This document shows positions 34,640-44,663 of a DNA stretch of 64,000 nucleotides, in pieces. The position numbers and the translations under genes are program-made. Below the pieces are notes generated by a model that was given only the letters and a program-made list of their open reading frames with translations, searched no databases and had not been told where the DNA came from. This stretch comes from Pseudomonas sp. stari2 (GTDB lineage: Bacteria > Pseudomonadota > Gammaproteobacteria > Pseudomonadales > Pseudomonadaceae). The stretch lies in contig NZ_CP099760.1 of NCBI RefSeq assembly GCF_040760005.1, forward strand, positions 5,984,001 through 6,048,000, given 5' to 3'. Positions within the stretch are counted from its first letter, which is position 1. The number at the start of each line of letters is the position of its first letter.

Positions 34640-34681
34640 ACTGGATGCGACCATCCCTGTACTGGATACGACGCACCCTGT
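34640..34681 (+). promoter_or_regulatory. Tandem 21-bp GbdR-like operator between sdaB and cbcX
   Basis: Two head-to-tail 21-bp repeats, 34640-34660 and 34661-34681, both read ACTGGATRCGAC at the left and CCCTGT at the right, with four differences. The first holds GCGACCATCC, the core also seen in the gbc and dgc sites. It is 150 bp above cbcX and 243 bp above sdaB, so one site may serve both. The rest of the 34398-34830 gap shows nothing else I recognise. Confidence 0.7.
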
Positions 34682-34830
34682 AGGCGTCAGATTTTCACTG
34701 GTACATGATCGTATCGACTCGATTGCAAGGCGCCGTGGTAGAGCTGTCTCCAGAACGCCATCCAACCGCAACCTATAAGTGCGGTGGTCCAGTCGGAACA
34801 CTGCCAAAAAAAACACTAAGGAGTCCATCC

Positions 34831-35778
34831 ATGAAAGGTTCCCCGTCGTTGTTGTTGGCCGCCATGCTGAGTCTGCCGCTGCTGGCTCAAGCCGCAGAAC
34901 CGGCGCAGTGCAGTACCGTTAACTTCTCCGATGTCGGCTGGACCGACATCACCGCGACCACCGCCACCACCAGCGTGGTGCTCGACGCCCTCGGCTACAA
35001 GACCAAAACCACCATGATCTCCGTGCCCGTGACCTACAAGTCGCTGGCCGACGGCAAAAACATGGACGTGTTCCTCGGCAACTGGATGCCGACCATGGAA
35101 AACGACATCAAGGCCTACCGCGACGCCGGCACCGTCGAAGTGGTGCGCACCAACCTCAAGGGCGCCAAATACACCCTCGCCGTGCCACAGGCACTGTACG
35201 ACAAGGGTCTGCATGACTTCGCCGACATCGCCAAATTCAAGAAAGAACTCGATGGCAAGATCTACGGCATCGAACCTGGCAACGACGGCAACCGCCTGAT
35301 CCAGAGCATGATCGACAAGAACGCCTTCGGCTTGAAAGACGCCGGCTTCAAAGTCGTCGAATCTTCCGAGGCGGGCATGCTCTCGCAGGTCGACCGTGCG
35401 CAGAAACGCGACACCGCCGTGGTGTTCCTCGGCTGGGCACCGCACCCGATGAACAAGCGCTTCAAGATTCAATACCTGACTGGCGGCGATGATTTCTTCG
35501 GCCCGGACTTCGGCGCGGCGACCGTCGCGACCAACACCCGCAAGGGCTACGTCGAGGAATGCAGCAACGTCGGTCAACTGCTGAAAAACCTGGAGTTCAC
35601 CGTCGACATGGAAAGCACCCTGATGGGCAACATCCTGGACGACAAGATGAAGCCTGAAGCGGCCGCCAAGGCCTGGCTTAAAAAGAATCCACAGGTACTC
35701 GATACCTGGCTCGCTGGCGTGACCACCATTGACGGTAAACCAGGCCTGGAGGCCGTGAAAGCCAAGCTGAATCAGTAA
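34831..35778 (+). CDS. cbcX: Choline/betaine-binding periplasmic protein of the quaternary amine transporter
   Basis: A 315-residue ProX/OpuAC-family protein with a signal peptide (MKGSPSLLLAAMLSLPLLAQAAE). The pocket motifs VGWTDITATTATTSVVLDALGY, FLGNWMPTMEND and FLGWAPHPMNKR match those of CaiX. It binds choline for the CbcWV transporter. AAGGAG seven bases upstream fixes the ATG at 34831. It heads the cbcXWV operon, downstream of the tandem GbdR-like site. Confidence 0.93.
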   Translation: MKGSPSLLLAAMLSLPLLAQAAEPAQCSTVNFSDVGWTDITATTATTSVVLDALGYKTKTTMISVPVTYKSLADGKNMDVFLGNWMPTMENDIKAYRDAGTVEVVRTNLKGAKYTLAVPQALYDKGLHDFADIAKFKKELDGKIYGIEPGNDGNRLIQSMIDKNAFGLKDAGFKVVESSEAGMLSQVDRAQKRDTAVVFLGWAPHPMNKRFKIQYLTGGDDFFGPDFGAATVATNTRKGYVEECSNVGQLLKNLEFTVDMESTLMGNILDDKMKPEAAAKAWLKKNPQVLDTWLAGVTTIDGKPGLEAVKAKLNQ

Positions 35779-35844
35779 TCGCTTATGCCGGACGGCTCCG
35801 GCCGTCCGGGCTGTTTATTTCCTTGCATGCGGACGTTCACTACC

Positions 35845-36690
35845 ATGCTGATTGATCAGAAAATCCCTTTAGGCCAGTACATCGCGGGCTTCGTTGAATG
35901 GCTGACGCAACACGGCGCCAGCACCTTCGACGCAATCGCCGTGACACTGGAAACGATGATCCACGGCGTGACGTTTGCGCTGACCTGGTTCAACCCGCTG
36001 GTGTTGATCGGCCTCATCGCTGTACTCGCGCACTTCATTCAACGCAAATGGGGCCTGACCGCGTTCGTGGTCGCCTCCTTCCTGCTGATCCTCAACCTGG
36101 GGTACTGGCAGGAAACCATGGAAACCCTCGCCCAGGTCATGTTCGCGACCCTGGTCTGCGTGGTCATCGGCGTGCCGCTGGGCATCGTCGCCGCACACAA
36201 GCCGATGTTCTACACTTTAATGCGTCCGGTACTCGATCTGATGCAGACCGTACCGACCTTCGTTTACCTCATTCCTACCCTGACCCTCTTCGGGCTGGGT
36301 GTAGTGCCAGGCCTGATTTCGACAGTGGTGTTCGCCATCGCCGCGCCGATCCGCCTGACCTACCTGGGCATCCGCGATGTCCCGGAAGAACTGATGGACG
36401 CCGGCAAGGCCTTCGGCTGCTCGCGTCGCCAACTGCTGTCACGGATCGAACTGCCCCACGCCATGCCAAGCATCGCGGCCGGCATCACCCAGTGCATCAT
36501 GCTGTCGTTGTCGATGGTGGTGATCGCGGCACTGGTGGGCGCCGACGGACTCGGCAAACCGGTGGTCAACGCACTGAACACTGCTGATATCGCCCTGGGC
36601 TTCGAAGCAGGCCTGGCGATCGTACTGCTGGCGATCATGCTCGACCGTATCTGCAAACAACCCGACGCCAAAGTAGGGGGTGACGCATGA
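35845..36690 (+). CDS. cbcW: Quaternary amine ABC transporter permease
   Basis: A 281-residue inner-membrane permease of the ProW/OpuAB family with about six helices. The EAA loop that contacts the ATPase is RDVPEELMDAGKAFGCSRRQLLSRIELPHAMPSI near 185-220. The ATG at 35845 (MLIDQKIPLGQYI) is the family start, though its ribosome site is weak; an ATG at 35827 is possible. It is shared by the substrate-binding proteins CbcX and CaiX. Its stop overlaps the cbcV start. Confidence 0.92.
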   Translation: MLIDQKIPLGQYIAGFVEWLTQHGASTFDAIAVTLETMIHGVTFALTWFNPLVLIGLIAVLAHFIQRKWGLTAFVVASFLLILNLGYWQETMETLAQVMFATLVCVVIGVPLGIVAAHKPMFYTLMRPVLDLMQTVPTFVYLIPTLTLFGLGVVPGLISTVVFAIAAPIRLTYLGIRDVPEELMDAGKAFGCSRRQLLSRIELPHAMPSIAAGITQCIMLSLSMVVIAALVGADGLGKPVVNALNTADIALGFEAGLAIVLLAIMLDRICKQPDAKVGGDA

Positions 36691-37865
36691 GCATAATCCG
36701 CTTCGACAACGTAGACGTTATCTTCGCCAAGGATCCGCGCGAGGCACTCAAGCTGCTGGATCAGGGCATGACCCGTAACGAGATCCTGAAAAAGACCGGG
36801 CAAATTGTCGGCGTTGAAAAAGCCAGCCTGGATATCGAGAAAGGTGAGATCTGTGTACTGATGGGTCTGTCCGGCTCCGGCAAGTCCAGCCTGCTGCGCT
36901 GCATCAACGGCCTCAACACCGTCAGCCGCGGCAAACTGTTCGTCGAGCACGAAGGCAAACAGATAGACATCGCCTCCTGCAGCCCGGCCGAACTGAAAAT
37001 GATGCGCACCAAGCGCATTGCGATGGTGTTCCAGAAGTTCGCCCTGATGCCCTGGCTGACGGTGCGCGAGAACATAAGCTTCGGTCTGGAAATGCAGGGT
37101 CGTCCCGAGAAAGAACGTCGCAAGCTGGTCGACGACAAGCTTGAGCTGGTGGGCCTGACCCAGTGGCGCAACAAGAAACCCAACGAACTTTCCGGCGGCA
37201 TGCAGCAACGTGTGGGCCTGGCCCGCGCACTGGCGATGGACGCCGACATTCTGCTGATGGACGAACCGTTCTCGGCCCTCGACCCACTGATCCGTCAGGG
37301 TCTGCAGGACGAATTGCTGGAACTGCAGCGCAAGCTGAGCAAGACCATCGTGTTCGTGAGCCACGACCTCGACGAGGCGCTGAAACTGGGTAGCCGCATC
37401 GCGATCATGAAAGACGGCCGGATCATTCAGTACAGCGTACCGGAAGAGATCGTGCTCAATCCTGCGGACGACTACGTGCGCACCTTCGTTGCCCACACCA
37501 ATCCGCTGAACGTGCTCTGCGGTCGCAGCCTGATGCGCACCCTGGACAATTGCAAACGCATCAACGGTTCGGTGTGCCTCGATCCGGGTGGCGATTCGTG
37601 GCTGGATCTGGCCGAAGGCAACACCATCAAGGGTGCACGCAAGAACGGTTCGGTGCTCGACCTGCAGAACTGGGTGCCGGGGCAAGCGGTGGAAGGCCTC
37701 GATCGTCGTCCGACGCTGGTGGACTCCAACATTGGCATGCGCGATGCGTTGCAGATTCGTTATCAGACCGGCAACAAACTGGTGCTGCACGACAACAACA
37801 AAGTGGTCGGCATTCTGGGGGACAGCGAGCTGTATCACGCGCTGTTGGGCAAGAACCTGGGGTAA
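36687..37865 (+). CDS. cbcV: Quaternary amine ABC transporter ATPase
   Basis: A 392-residue ProV/OpuAA-type ATPase. Walker A is GLSGSGKSS near 58, the signature LSGGMQQRVGLARALAM near 170, Walker B ILLMDEPFSALDP near 190 and the switch histidine in VSHDLDEAL. The last 120 residues after the ATPase core probably form a regulatory (CBS-like) tail. It starts with ATGA overlapping the cbcW stop, so the two are translationally coupled. A strong terminator follows. Confidence 0.93.
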   Translation: MSIIRFDNVDVIFAKDPREALKLLDQGMTRNEILKKTGQIVGVEKASLDIEKGEICVLMGLSGSGKSSLLRCINGLNTVSRGKLFVEHEGKQIDIASCSPAELKMMRTKRIAMVFQKFALMPWLTVRENISFGLEMQGRPEKERRKLVDDKLELVGLTQWRNKKPNELSGGMQQRVGLARALAMDADILLMDEPFSALDPLIRQGLQDELLELQRKLSKTIVFVSHDLDEALKLGSRIAIMKDGRIIQYSVPEEIVLNPADDYVRTFVAHTNPLNVLCGRSLMRTLDNCKRINGSVCLDPGGDSWLDLAEGNTIKGARKNGSVLDLQNWVPGQAVEGLDRRPTLVDSNIGMRDALQIRYQTGNKLVLHDNNKVVGILGDSELYHALLGKNLG

Positions 37866-37878
37866 GTACCACAGACAC

Positions 37879-37909
37879 AAAAACGCCGCGAGAGGATCGC
37901 GGCGTTTTT
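37879..37909. terminator. Intrinsic terminator after cbcV
   Basis: AACGCCGCGA-GAGGA-TCGCGGCGTT with a following T-run (and a preceding A-run) makes a strong, potentially bidirectional terminator 14 bp past the cbcV stop. Confidence 0.9.
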
Positions 37910-37952
37910 GTTTTGGGACATCGAGTGAATCATCTTTGCATCTGATGGCCCC

Positions 37953-38027
37953 ATCGCGGGCAAGCCTGCTCCCACAAGGACAGGCGTGAACACCTCGGGA
38001 CCTGTGGGAGCGAGCTTGCTCGCGAAG
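37953..38027. repeat. REP pair between cbcV and betT
   Basis: TCGCGGGCAAGCCTGCTCCCACA and TGTGGGAGCGAGCTTGCTCGCGA face each other across about 30 bases, a typical Pseudomonas inverted REP pair between convergent genes. Confidence 0.85.
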
Positions 38028-38073
38028 AACGCGACGCGATGTGTCAGACAGAAACACCGCGCCCCATTATTGC

Positions 38074-40071
38074 TTAGCTATAGACCCGGCCAAGGAGCTG
38101 CCGATGGCTTTCAAACTGATCGAGCACATCGCGAGTGATCTGATCCTGCGTGAAGCCCATCAGGTCGTAATCCTGGCTGCCGTTGTGCAGATAAACCTCG
38201 GCGCGGTAGTAACGCTGGCGCGCTTCATCGGACTGGGCCGATTCGGTCGGGGTCGCCAGATAGCCGTCCAGGCTCACTTCGTAGACGAAAGGGTTACCCT
38301 CTTCCATCTCGACCCGCACACCCATGCAGCGCTTGGATTTACCCACCAGTGTCTGCACGTCCAGGCTTTGCGCACGCAGTTGTGCAGCTGCATCTTCCAG
38401 CGCCGGGGTAACGTGCTTGTCCATGAAGCGCTGAACCACCGACTGGCTCGGTTGCAGATCCAGCTGCGTCAGACGTTCGCTGAAACCGCGACGACCGCGC
38501 TCAGCCAGTTGCGCTTGCTCCTGTTCGATCTGCATGTCCTGACGCATGGCTTTGTGCAGGCCGAACATGAAGAACACCAGCACCACCGAGAACGGCAGAC
38601 CGGCCAGCACGACCATGGTCTGCATGGCTTCGAAGTTACCGGCAAACAGCAGGCCGATGGTCACCAGGGTGATCACGACCGACCAGAAGATCCGCAGCCA
38701 GTGCGGCGCATCTTCATCGACAGTGCCGCCCTTGCAGGAAAGGTTGGCCATCATCACCGCACCGGAGTCGGCCGGGGTCAGGAACAGCACGAAACCAACA
38801 AAGATCGATACACCGATGACGACTTTCGACGCCGGGTAGTGTTCCAGCAACTGATAGATCGCCATCGACGGCTGTTCCAGCGCCGTCTTGCCAAGCTCCA
38901 CCGCCCCATGGTTCATCACCAGATCCAGCGCCGAGTTACCGAAGATCGACAGCCACGCCAGGGTGAAGCCCAGCGGAATCAGCAGCACGCCGGCCACCAG
39001 CTCACGCACGGTACGACCACGGGAAATCCGCGCGATGAACATGCCTACGAATGGGGCCCAGGAAATCCACCATGCCCAGTAGAACAGAGTCCACAGGCCC
39101 AGCCAGCGGTCGGACTTGGCACTGTCGCCTTCATAGACGTACAGGTCGAACGTCTTCATGACCACGCCGTTGAGGTAATCGCCGATGTTCTGCACGAAGC
39201 CGTTGAGCAGGTGCAGGGTCGGGCCAAACAGCAGCACGAAAATCAGCAGGCCGCTGAACAGGATGATGTTGAGGTTGGACAGACGACGAATGCCGTTTTC
39301 CACGCCGGACACGGCAGCGATGGTCGCTACGGTGCTCATTACGATGATCACGATCAGCAGGTTGGTGTTGCTGTGCTCCATGCCGAACAGGTTTTCCAGG
39401 CCAGAGGACACCTGCAGCGAACCGATCCCCAGGTTGGTTACCAGACCCAGCAGGGTCACGAACATGCCGAAACCGTCCACCGCGTGACCGGCCGCGCCCT
39501 TGACCCAACGCTCGCCCGCCAGCGGGTACAGCGCCGAACGCAGGGCCAGCGGCTGGTTGTGGCGATAGGCAAAGTACGCAACGGCCAGACCGACCAGTGC
39601 ATAGATCGCCCAGCCGTGCAGGCCCCAGTGCAGGAAGGTCAGTTGAACAGCCTGACGTGCCGCCAGGTTGGTGGCCGACGCGCCTTCCGGTGGGTTGAAG
39701 TAGTGATCCAGCGGCTCGGAGGCACCGAAGTACAGCAGCGAAATACCGATACCCGACGAGAACAGCATCCCCGCCCAGGCGCCGTAGCTGAAATCAGGGG
39801 TGTCGTCCTTGCTACCCAGTTTGAGTTTGCCGTAGGAGGAAAACGCCAGGCCCACCACGAAAACCAGGTAAGCGGCGATCACCACCATGTAGTACCAGCC
39901 GAAGCTGCGGGACAACCAGGCCTGAGCCACTCCCAGCATTCTGCCGGCCTCTTGCGGGGCGATGATCAGAATGGCGGTCAACAACAGAATCAGCACGGTA
40001 GAGGTGTAGAACACCCAACCGTTGACCGTCACCTTCTCGGGCGGGGTCTTTATAAGCGAGGCAGAACTCAT
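38074..40071 (-). CDS. betT: High-affinity choline transporter, BCCT family
   Basis: A 665-residue betaine/choline/carnitine transporter with about 12 helices. The family signature is WTLFYWAWWISWAPFVGMFIARISRGRTVRE near 330. The long cytosolic C-terminal region (from about 500) is typical of BetT and acts as an osmotic sensor in related proteins. The start is the ATG at 40071 (MSSASLIKTPPEKVTVNGW). It is divergent from betI, with the BetI palindrome in the shared gap, so choline-relieved repression is likely. It imports choline for BetA. Confidence 0.92.
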   Translation of the reverse strand: MSSASLIKTPPEKVTVNGWVFYTSTVLILLLTAILIIAPQEAGRMLGVAQAWLSRSFGWYYMVVIAAYLVFVVGLAFSSYGKLKLGSKDDTPDFSYGAWAGMLFSSGIGISLLYFGASEPLDHYFNPPEGASATNLAARQAVQLTFLHWGLHGWAIYALVGLAVAYFAYRHNQPLALRSALYPLAGERWVKGAAGHAVDGFGMFVTLLGLVTNLGIGSLQVSSGLENLFGMEHSNTNLLIVIIVMSTVATIAAVSGVENGIRRLSNLNIILFSGLLIFVLLFGPTLHLLNGFVQNIGDYLNGVVMKTFDLYVYEGDSAKSDRWLGLWTLFYWAWWISWAPFVGMFIARISRGRTVRELVAGVLLIPLGFTLAWLSIFGNSALDLVMNHGAVELGKTALEQPSMAIYQLLEHYPASKVVIGVSIFVGFVLFLTPADSGAVMMANLSCKGGTVDEDAPHWLRIFWSVVITLVTIGLLFAGNFEAMQTMVVLAGLPFSVVLVFFMFGLHKAMRQDMQIEQEQAQLAERGRRGFSERLTQLDLQPSQSVVQRFMDKHVTPALEDAAAQLRAQSLDVQTLVGKSKRCMGVRVEMEEGNPFVYEVSLDGYLATPTESAQSDEARQRYYRAEVYLHNGSQDYDLMGFTQDQITRDVLDQFESHRQLLGRVYS

Positions 40072-40406
40072 GGCACAAATGCTCCAGGCAGTGCGAGAGA
40101 AGAACACAAGGCAACACGGAACCCGACCAATCGGTTAGTTGGCAGCCGACCGGCGGGTGATATAAAGACACCCCGAAAAAAGCCCGAACCTGCAGAGATG
40201 GCACCGCGAATCGCCGTCGTGGCCGAGGTCCGGACGTTCATCCGAAACCTGGCCTCGAGCGTCTTGCCCATTCAACACGTCCATCGAACGTCGAACCGCG
40301 CCTTGCCCCGCGCAGGTTTCGAGCATTTTCGGATGTCGGTTTATCGCCACTTACACGTAGGAAAAAGCTGTAGGCAGCGACGATTTGTCGCAGATCTTAT
40401 TCTTTG

Positions 40407-40426
40407 TTGATTGAACGTTCAATCAA
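40407..40426. promoter_or_regulatory. BetI operator in the betT-betI gap
   Basis: A perfect 20-bp palindrome, TTGATTGAACGTTCAATCAA, lies 71 bp above the betI ATG and 336 bp above betT. Such a site is known for the TetR-type repressor BetI, which releases it on choline binding. The rest of the 40072-40496 gap holds no gene. Confidence 0.88.
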
Positions 40427-40496
40427 AACAAAATAGACTGGCCCTCAATCCGGCAGCCGTTTTTCGTCTGCCGGAAGGCCTAAGGAGATGTGCAAG

Positions 40497-41090
40497 ATGC
40501 CCAAGGTCGGTATGCAACCCATCCGCCGCCAACAACTGATCGAAGCCACTTTGCAGGCGGTTGATCAGGTCGGAATGGGGGACGCCAGCATTGCGCTGAT
40601 CGCCCGTTTGGCCGGTGTCTCGAATGGCATCATCAGTCACTATTTTCAGGACAAGAACGGCCTGATTGCCGCCACGATGCGGTATCTGATGAGCGTCCTC
40701 AGCGAGAACGTCACCGCGCGCCGTCAGGCGCTGGCAGACAGCAGCCCCCGGGCGCATCTGCAGGTGATCATCGAAGGCAACTTCGACGCCAGCCAGGTCA
40801 ATGGCCCGGCAATGAAAACCTGGCTGGCCTTCTGGGCCACCAGCATGCACCAGCCGTCTTTGCACAGGTTGCAGCGGATCAACGATCACCGTCTGTATTC
40901 CAACCTGTGCTGCGAGTTCCGCCGTGTGTTGCCGCTCGAAGATGCGCGCAGCGCCGCCCGTGGACTGGCAGCTCTCATCGACGGCTTGTGGTTGCGCGGC
41001 GCGCTGTCGGGAGACGCTTTCGACACTGCGCAGGCGCAACAGATCGCTTACGAATACATGGATTTCCAATTGGCCAAGAAGGTGAGCTAG
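40497..41090 (+). CDS. betI: TetR-family choline-sensing repressor
   Basis: A 197-residue TetR regulator, the typical BetI length. The helix-turn-helix is [36 protein letters not shown] near 25-60. The C-terminal ligand domain contains [27 protein letters not shown] nine bases upstream supports the ATG at 40497 ([18 protein letters not shown]). It represses the bet genes and itself from the palindrome upstream, until choline binds. Confidence 0.94.
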   Translation: MPKVGMQPIRRQQLIEATLQAVDQVGMGDASIALIARLAGVSNGIISHYFQDKNGLIAATMRYLMSVLSENVTARRQALADSSPRAHLQVIIEGNFDASQVNGPAMKTWLAFWATSMHQPSLHRLQRINDHRLYSNLCCEFRRVLPLEDARSAARGLAALIDGLWLRGALSGDAFDTAQAQQIAYEYMDFQLAKKVS

Positions 41091-41178
41091 AGCACACAGA
41101 AAACGCTCGGCCCCTGAACGCCACCGCAGCCTGATCGCGGTGGTCAACGCCAACCACTTATGCACTTGCGAGGACACT

Positions 41179-42651
41179 ATGGCCCGTTTCGAACTGCAAA
41201 AACTCTACATCGATGGCGCGTACTCCGACGCCGGCAGCGATGCCACCTTCGAAGCCATCAACCCGGCTAACGGTGAAGTCCTCGCACAAGTGCAACGTGC
41301 GACCAAGGAAGACGTCGAGCGCGCAGTAGTCAGCGCCGAAAAGGGCCAGAAAATCTGGGCTGCGATGACCGCCATGGAGCGTTCGCGCATCCTGCGTCGC
41401 GCCGTCGACATCCTGCGCGAGCGCAACGATGAACTGGCCGCCCTGGAAACCCTGGACACCGGTAAAGCCTTCTCCGAAACCAAGTACGTCGACATCGTTA
41501 CCGGCGCCGACGTGCTGGAATACTACGCAGGCCTGGTACCCGCCATCGAAGGCGAGCAGATCCCGCTGCGTGACACCGCATTCGTCTACACCCGCCGCGA
41601 GCCGCTGGGCGTTGTCGCCGGTATCGGCGCGTGGAACTACCCGATCCAGATCGCCCTGTGGAAATCCGCTCCAGCCCTGGCGGCCGGTAACGCGATGATC
41701 TTCAAGCCAAGCGAAGTCACCTCGCTGACCACCCTGAAACTGGCCGAGATCTACACCGAAGCCGGCGTTCCAAACGGCGTGTTCAACGTACTGACCGGCA
41801 GCGGCCGTGAAGTCGGCACCTGGCTGACCGAGCACCCGCGCATCGAGAAAGTCTCCTTCACCGGCGGCACCGACACCGGCAAGAAGGTCATGGCCAGCGC
41901 TTCGGCCTCGTCGCTCAAAGACGTGACCATGGAACTGGGCGGCAAGTCCCCACTGATCATCTGCGACGACGCCGACCTGGATCGCGCCGCCGACACCGCG
42001 ATGATGGCCAACTTCTACAGCTCCGGTCAGGTCTGCACCAACGGCACTCGCGTGTTCGTTCCGAGCCACCTGAAAGCCGCTTTCGAAGCCAAGATCGTCG
42101 AGCGCGTTGCCCGCATCCGCGTTGGCAACCCGGAAGACGAAAACACCAACTTCGGCCCTCTGGTCAGCTTCGCTCACATGGAAAACGTGCTGGGCTACAT
42201 CGCCAAGGGTAAAGAAGAAGGCGCCCGCGTTCTGTGCGGCGGCGAGCGCATGACCGACGGCGAATTCGCCAAGGGCGCGTTCGTGGCTCCGACCGTGTTC
42301 ACCGACTGCACCGACGACATGACCATCGTCCGTGAAGAAATCTTTGGCCCGGTGATGGCGATCCTGACCTACGAAACCGAAGAAGAAGTGATCCGCCGCG
42401 CCAACGACACCGACTTCGGCCTGGCCGCCGGTATCGTCACCCGCGACCTGAACCGCGCCCACCGCGTGATTCACCAACTGGAAGCCGGTATCTGCTGGAT
42501 CAACGCCTGGGGCGAGTCCGACGCAAAAATGCCGGTTGGCGGTTACAAGCAGTCGGGCGTTGGTCGTGAGAACGGCATCAGCTCGCTGAACAACTTCACT
42601 CGCATCAAATCGGTACAGGTTGAACTGGGCGATTACGTCTCGGTGTTCTAA
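41179..42651 (+). CDS. betB: Betaine aldehyde dehydrogenase
   Basis: A 490-residue NAD(P)-dependent aldehyde dehydrogenase that turns betaine aldehyde into glycine betaine. The catalytic glutamate is in [20 protein letters not shown] near 250 and the catalytic cysteine in [15 protein letters not shown] near 285. It starts at the ATG at 41179 ([17 protein letters not shown]), with GCGAGGAC upstream. It follows betI by 88 bp and precedes betA. Length and motifs match BetB fully. Confidence 0.95.
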   Translation: MARFELQKLYIDGAYSDAGSDATFEAINPANGEVLAQVQRATKEDVERAVVSAEKGQKIWAAMTAMERSRILRRAVDILRERNDELAALETLDTGKAFSETKYVDIVTGADVLEYYAGLVPAIEGEQIPLRDTAFVYTRREPLGVVAGIGAWNYPIQIALWKSAPALAAGNAMIFKPSEVTSLTTLKLAEIYTEAGVPNGVFNVLTGSGREVGTWLTEHPRIEKVSFTGGTDTGKKVMASASASSLKDVTMELGGKSPLIICDDADLDRAADTAMMANFYSSGQVCTNGTRVFVPSHLKAAFEAKIVERVARIRVGNPEDENTNFGPLVSFAHMENVLGYIAKGKEEGARVLCGGERMTDGEFAKGAFVAPTVFTDCTDDMTIVREEIFGPVMAILTYETEEEVIRRANDTDFGLAAGIVTRDLNRAHRVIHQLEAGICWINAWGESDAKMPVGGYKQSGVGRENGISSLNNFTRIKSVQVELGDYVSVF

Positions 42652-42669
42652 GACCCGCCATCGTGCGCT

Positions 42670-42719
42670 GCCCGCGAAGCCGCCTTCGCGGGCATGTCTG
42701 CTCGCCGCTCCCACAAGGG
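42670..42719. repeat. REP-like hairpin between betB and betA
   Basis: CCCGCGAAG-CCG-CCTTCGCGGG forms a tight hairpin and is followed by CTCGCCGCTCCCACAAGG, a partial REP sequence. It may affect relative expression of betB and betA. Confidence 0.7.
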
Positions 42720-42766
42720 AAGCGCTGGCTGTCTGACCTGACCAACTTTCAAAGAGGGTGCATTCA

Positions 42767-44470
42767 ATGTCCCAAGAATTCGATTACATCATCGTCGGTG
42801 CCGGCTCTGCCGGTAACACCCTGGCGACCCGTCTGACTGAAGACGAAGGCGTGACCGTCCTGCTGCTCGAAGCCGGCGGCCCGGACTACCGTTTCGACTT
42901 CCGCACGCAAATGCCGGCCGCTCTGGCCTTCCCGCTGCAAGGTCGTCGCTACAACTGGGCATACGAAACCGATCCAGAGCCACACATGGACGGTCGCCGG
43001 ATGGAATGCGGTCGCGGCAAGGGCCTCGGCGGTTCCTCGCTGATCAACGGCATGTGCTACATCCGTGGCAACGCGATGGACTACGACGGCTGGGCAAAAC
43101 TGCCAGGCCTGGAAGACTGGACCTACCTCGACTGCCTGCCGTACTTCCGTAAAGCGGAAACCCGTGACATCGGCCCGAACGACTACCACGGTGGCGACGG
43201 TCCGGTCAGCGTGACCACGCCGAAGGCGGGCAACAACCCACTGTTCCACGCGATGGTTGAAGCTGGCGTACAGGCCGGTTACCCGCGCACCGAAGACCTC
43301 AACGGCTACCAGCAGGAAGGTTTCGGCCCGATGGACCGCACCGTGACGCCGAAAGGCCGTCGCGCTTCCACCGCCCGTGGTTACCTGGACGTGGCCAAGA
43401 AGCGTTCGACCCTGACCATCGTCACTCACGCCCTGACTGACAAGGTTCTGTTCGAAGGCAAGCGCGCCATCGGCGTGCGTTACCTGGTCGGCGCTGCCGA
43501 AGAGCGCGTTGAAGCCCGCGCCCGCAAAGAAGTCATCGTCTGCTCCGGCGCCATCGCTTCGCCGCAACTGCTGCAACGCTCCGGCGTCGGCCCGGCGAAA
43601 CTGCTGGAAAGCCTCGACATCCCGGTTGTTCACGATCTGCCGGGCGTCGGCGAAAACCTGCAGGATCACCTCGAGCTGTACCTGCAATACGCCTGCACCC
43701 AACCGGTTTCGCTGTACCCGTCGCTGCTCTGGTACAACCAGCCGGCCATCGGTGCCGAATGGCTGTTCAACGGCACCGGCATCGGCGCCAGCAACCAGTT
43801 CGAAGCCGGCGGTTTCATCCGCACCCGTCCGGAATTCGAATGGCCGAACATCCAGTACCACTTCCTGCCGGTAGCGATTAACTACAACGGCAGCAACGGT
43901 GTGAAAGAGCACGGCTTCCAGGCGCACATGGGTTCCATGCGTTCGCCGAGCCGTGGTCGCATCCAGATCAAATCCAAGGATCCGCGCCAGCACCCGAGCA
44001 TCCTGTTCAACTACATGGCGACCGAGCAGGACTGGCAGGAATTTCGCGACGGCATCCGCCTGACCCGTGAAATCATGCAACAGCCTGCACTGGATGCTTT
44101 CCGTGGCCGCGAAATCAGCCCGGGCATCGAAGTGCAAACCGATGAGCAGTTGGACAAGTTCATCCGCGAGCACGCCGAAACCGCGTTCCACCCGTCCTGC
44201 TCGTGCAAGATGGGCACCGACGAGATGGCGGTCGTGGACGGTCAGGGCCGCGTGCATGGAATGCAGGGCCTGCGTGTGGTCGATGCCTCGATCATGCCGA
44301 TCATCACCACCGGCAACCTGAACGCGCCGACGATCATGATGGCCGAGAAAATCGCCGACAAGATCCGTGGCCGTCAGCCACTGCCACGCAGCAAGGCGCC
44401 GTACTACGTCGCTGGCGATGCGCCGGTGAAAGGCAAGGCACTGCGTGATATGAGCGCTGTTGCCCAGTAA
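42767..44470 (+). CDS. betA: Choline dehydrogenase
   Basis: A 567-residue membrane-associated GMC flavoenzyme that oxidises choline to betaine aldehyde. The ADP-binding motif is [19 protein letters not shown] at residue 7-25. GMC signatures follow: [21 protein letters not shown] near 85 and [16 protein letters not shown] near 260. The active-site histidine is in [14 protein letters not shown] near 470. The ATG at 42767 ([13 protein letters not shown]) is preceded by AAAGAGGG. It completes the betIBA operon. Confidence 0.95.
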   Translation: MSQEFDYIIVGAGSAGNTLATRLTEDEGVTVLLLEAGGPDYRFDFRTQMPAALAFPLQGRRYNWAYETDPEPHMDGRRMECGRGKGLGGSSLINGMCYIRGNAMDYDGWAKLPGLEDWTYLDCLPYFRKAETRDIGPNDYHGGDGPVSVTTPKAGNNPLFHAMVEAGVQAGYPRTEDLNGYQQEGFGPMDRTVTPKGRRASTARGYLDVAKKRSTLTIVTHALTDKVLFEGKRAIGVRYLVGAAEERVEARARKEVIVCSGAIASPQLLQRSGVGPAKLLESLDIPVVHDLPGVGENLQDHLELYLQYACTQPVSLYPSLLWYNQPAIGAEWLFNGTGIGASNQFEAGGFIRTRPEFEWPNIQYHFLPVAINYNGSNGVKEHGFQAHMGSMRSPSRGRIQIKSKDPRQHPSILFNYMATEQDWQEFRDGIRLTREIMQQPALDAFRGREISPGIEVQTDEQLDKFIREHAETAFHPSCSCKMGTDEMAVVDGQGRVHGMQGLRVVDASIMPIITTGNLNAPTIMMAEKIADKIRGRQPLPRSKAPYYVAGDAPVKGKALRDMSAVAQ

Positions 44471-44487
44471 GTCGTAATACCAGGCGG

Positions 44488-44518
44488 TGATCGTTCCCAT
44501 GCAATGTGGGAACGATCA
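44488..44518. repeat. Palindrome after betA (GATCGTTCCC family)
   Basis: TGATCGTTCCC and GGGAACGATCA flank a short spacer 17 bp after the betA stop. It is the second of three copies of this element in the window and may act as a terminator. The remaining gap up to 44663 shows only a normal ribosome site. Confidence 0.55.
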
Positions 44519-44663
44519 GCCGACTTAAAACAGTAAATCCTCCTACGCCCCCTCTTCACTTGATCCTACCCCCACGCAGGCCTACTCTAGTCCTCGCGCA
44601 ATCGTTTCACCCCTCCCCGCCGAATCCGCTTCGCCGCTACTCCCATAACAAGGAGGTTCCCTG

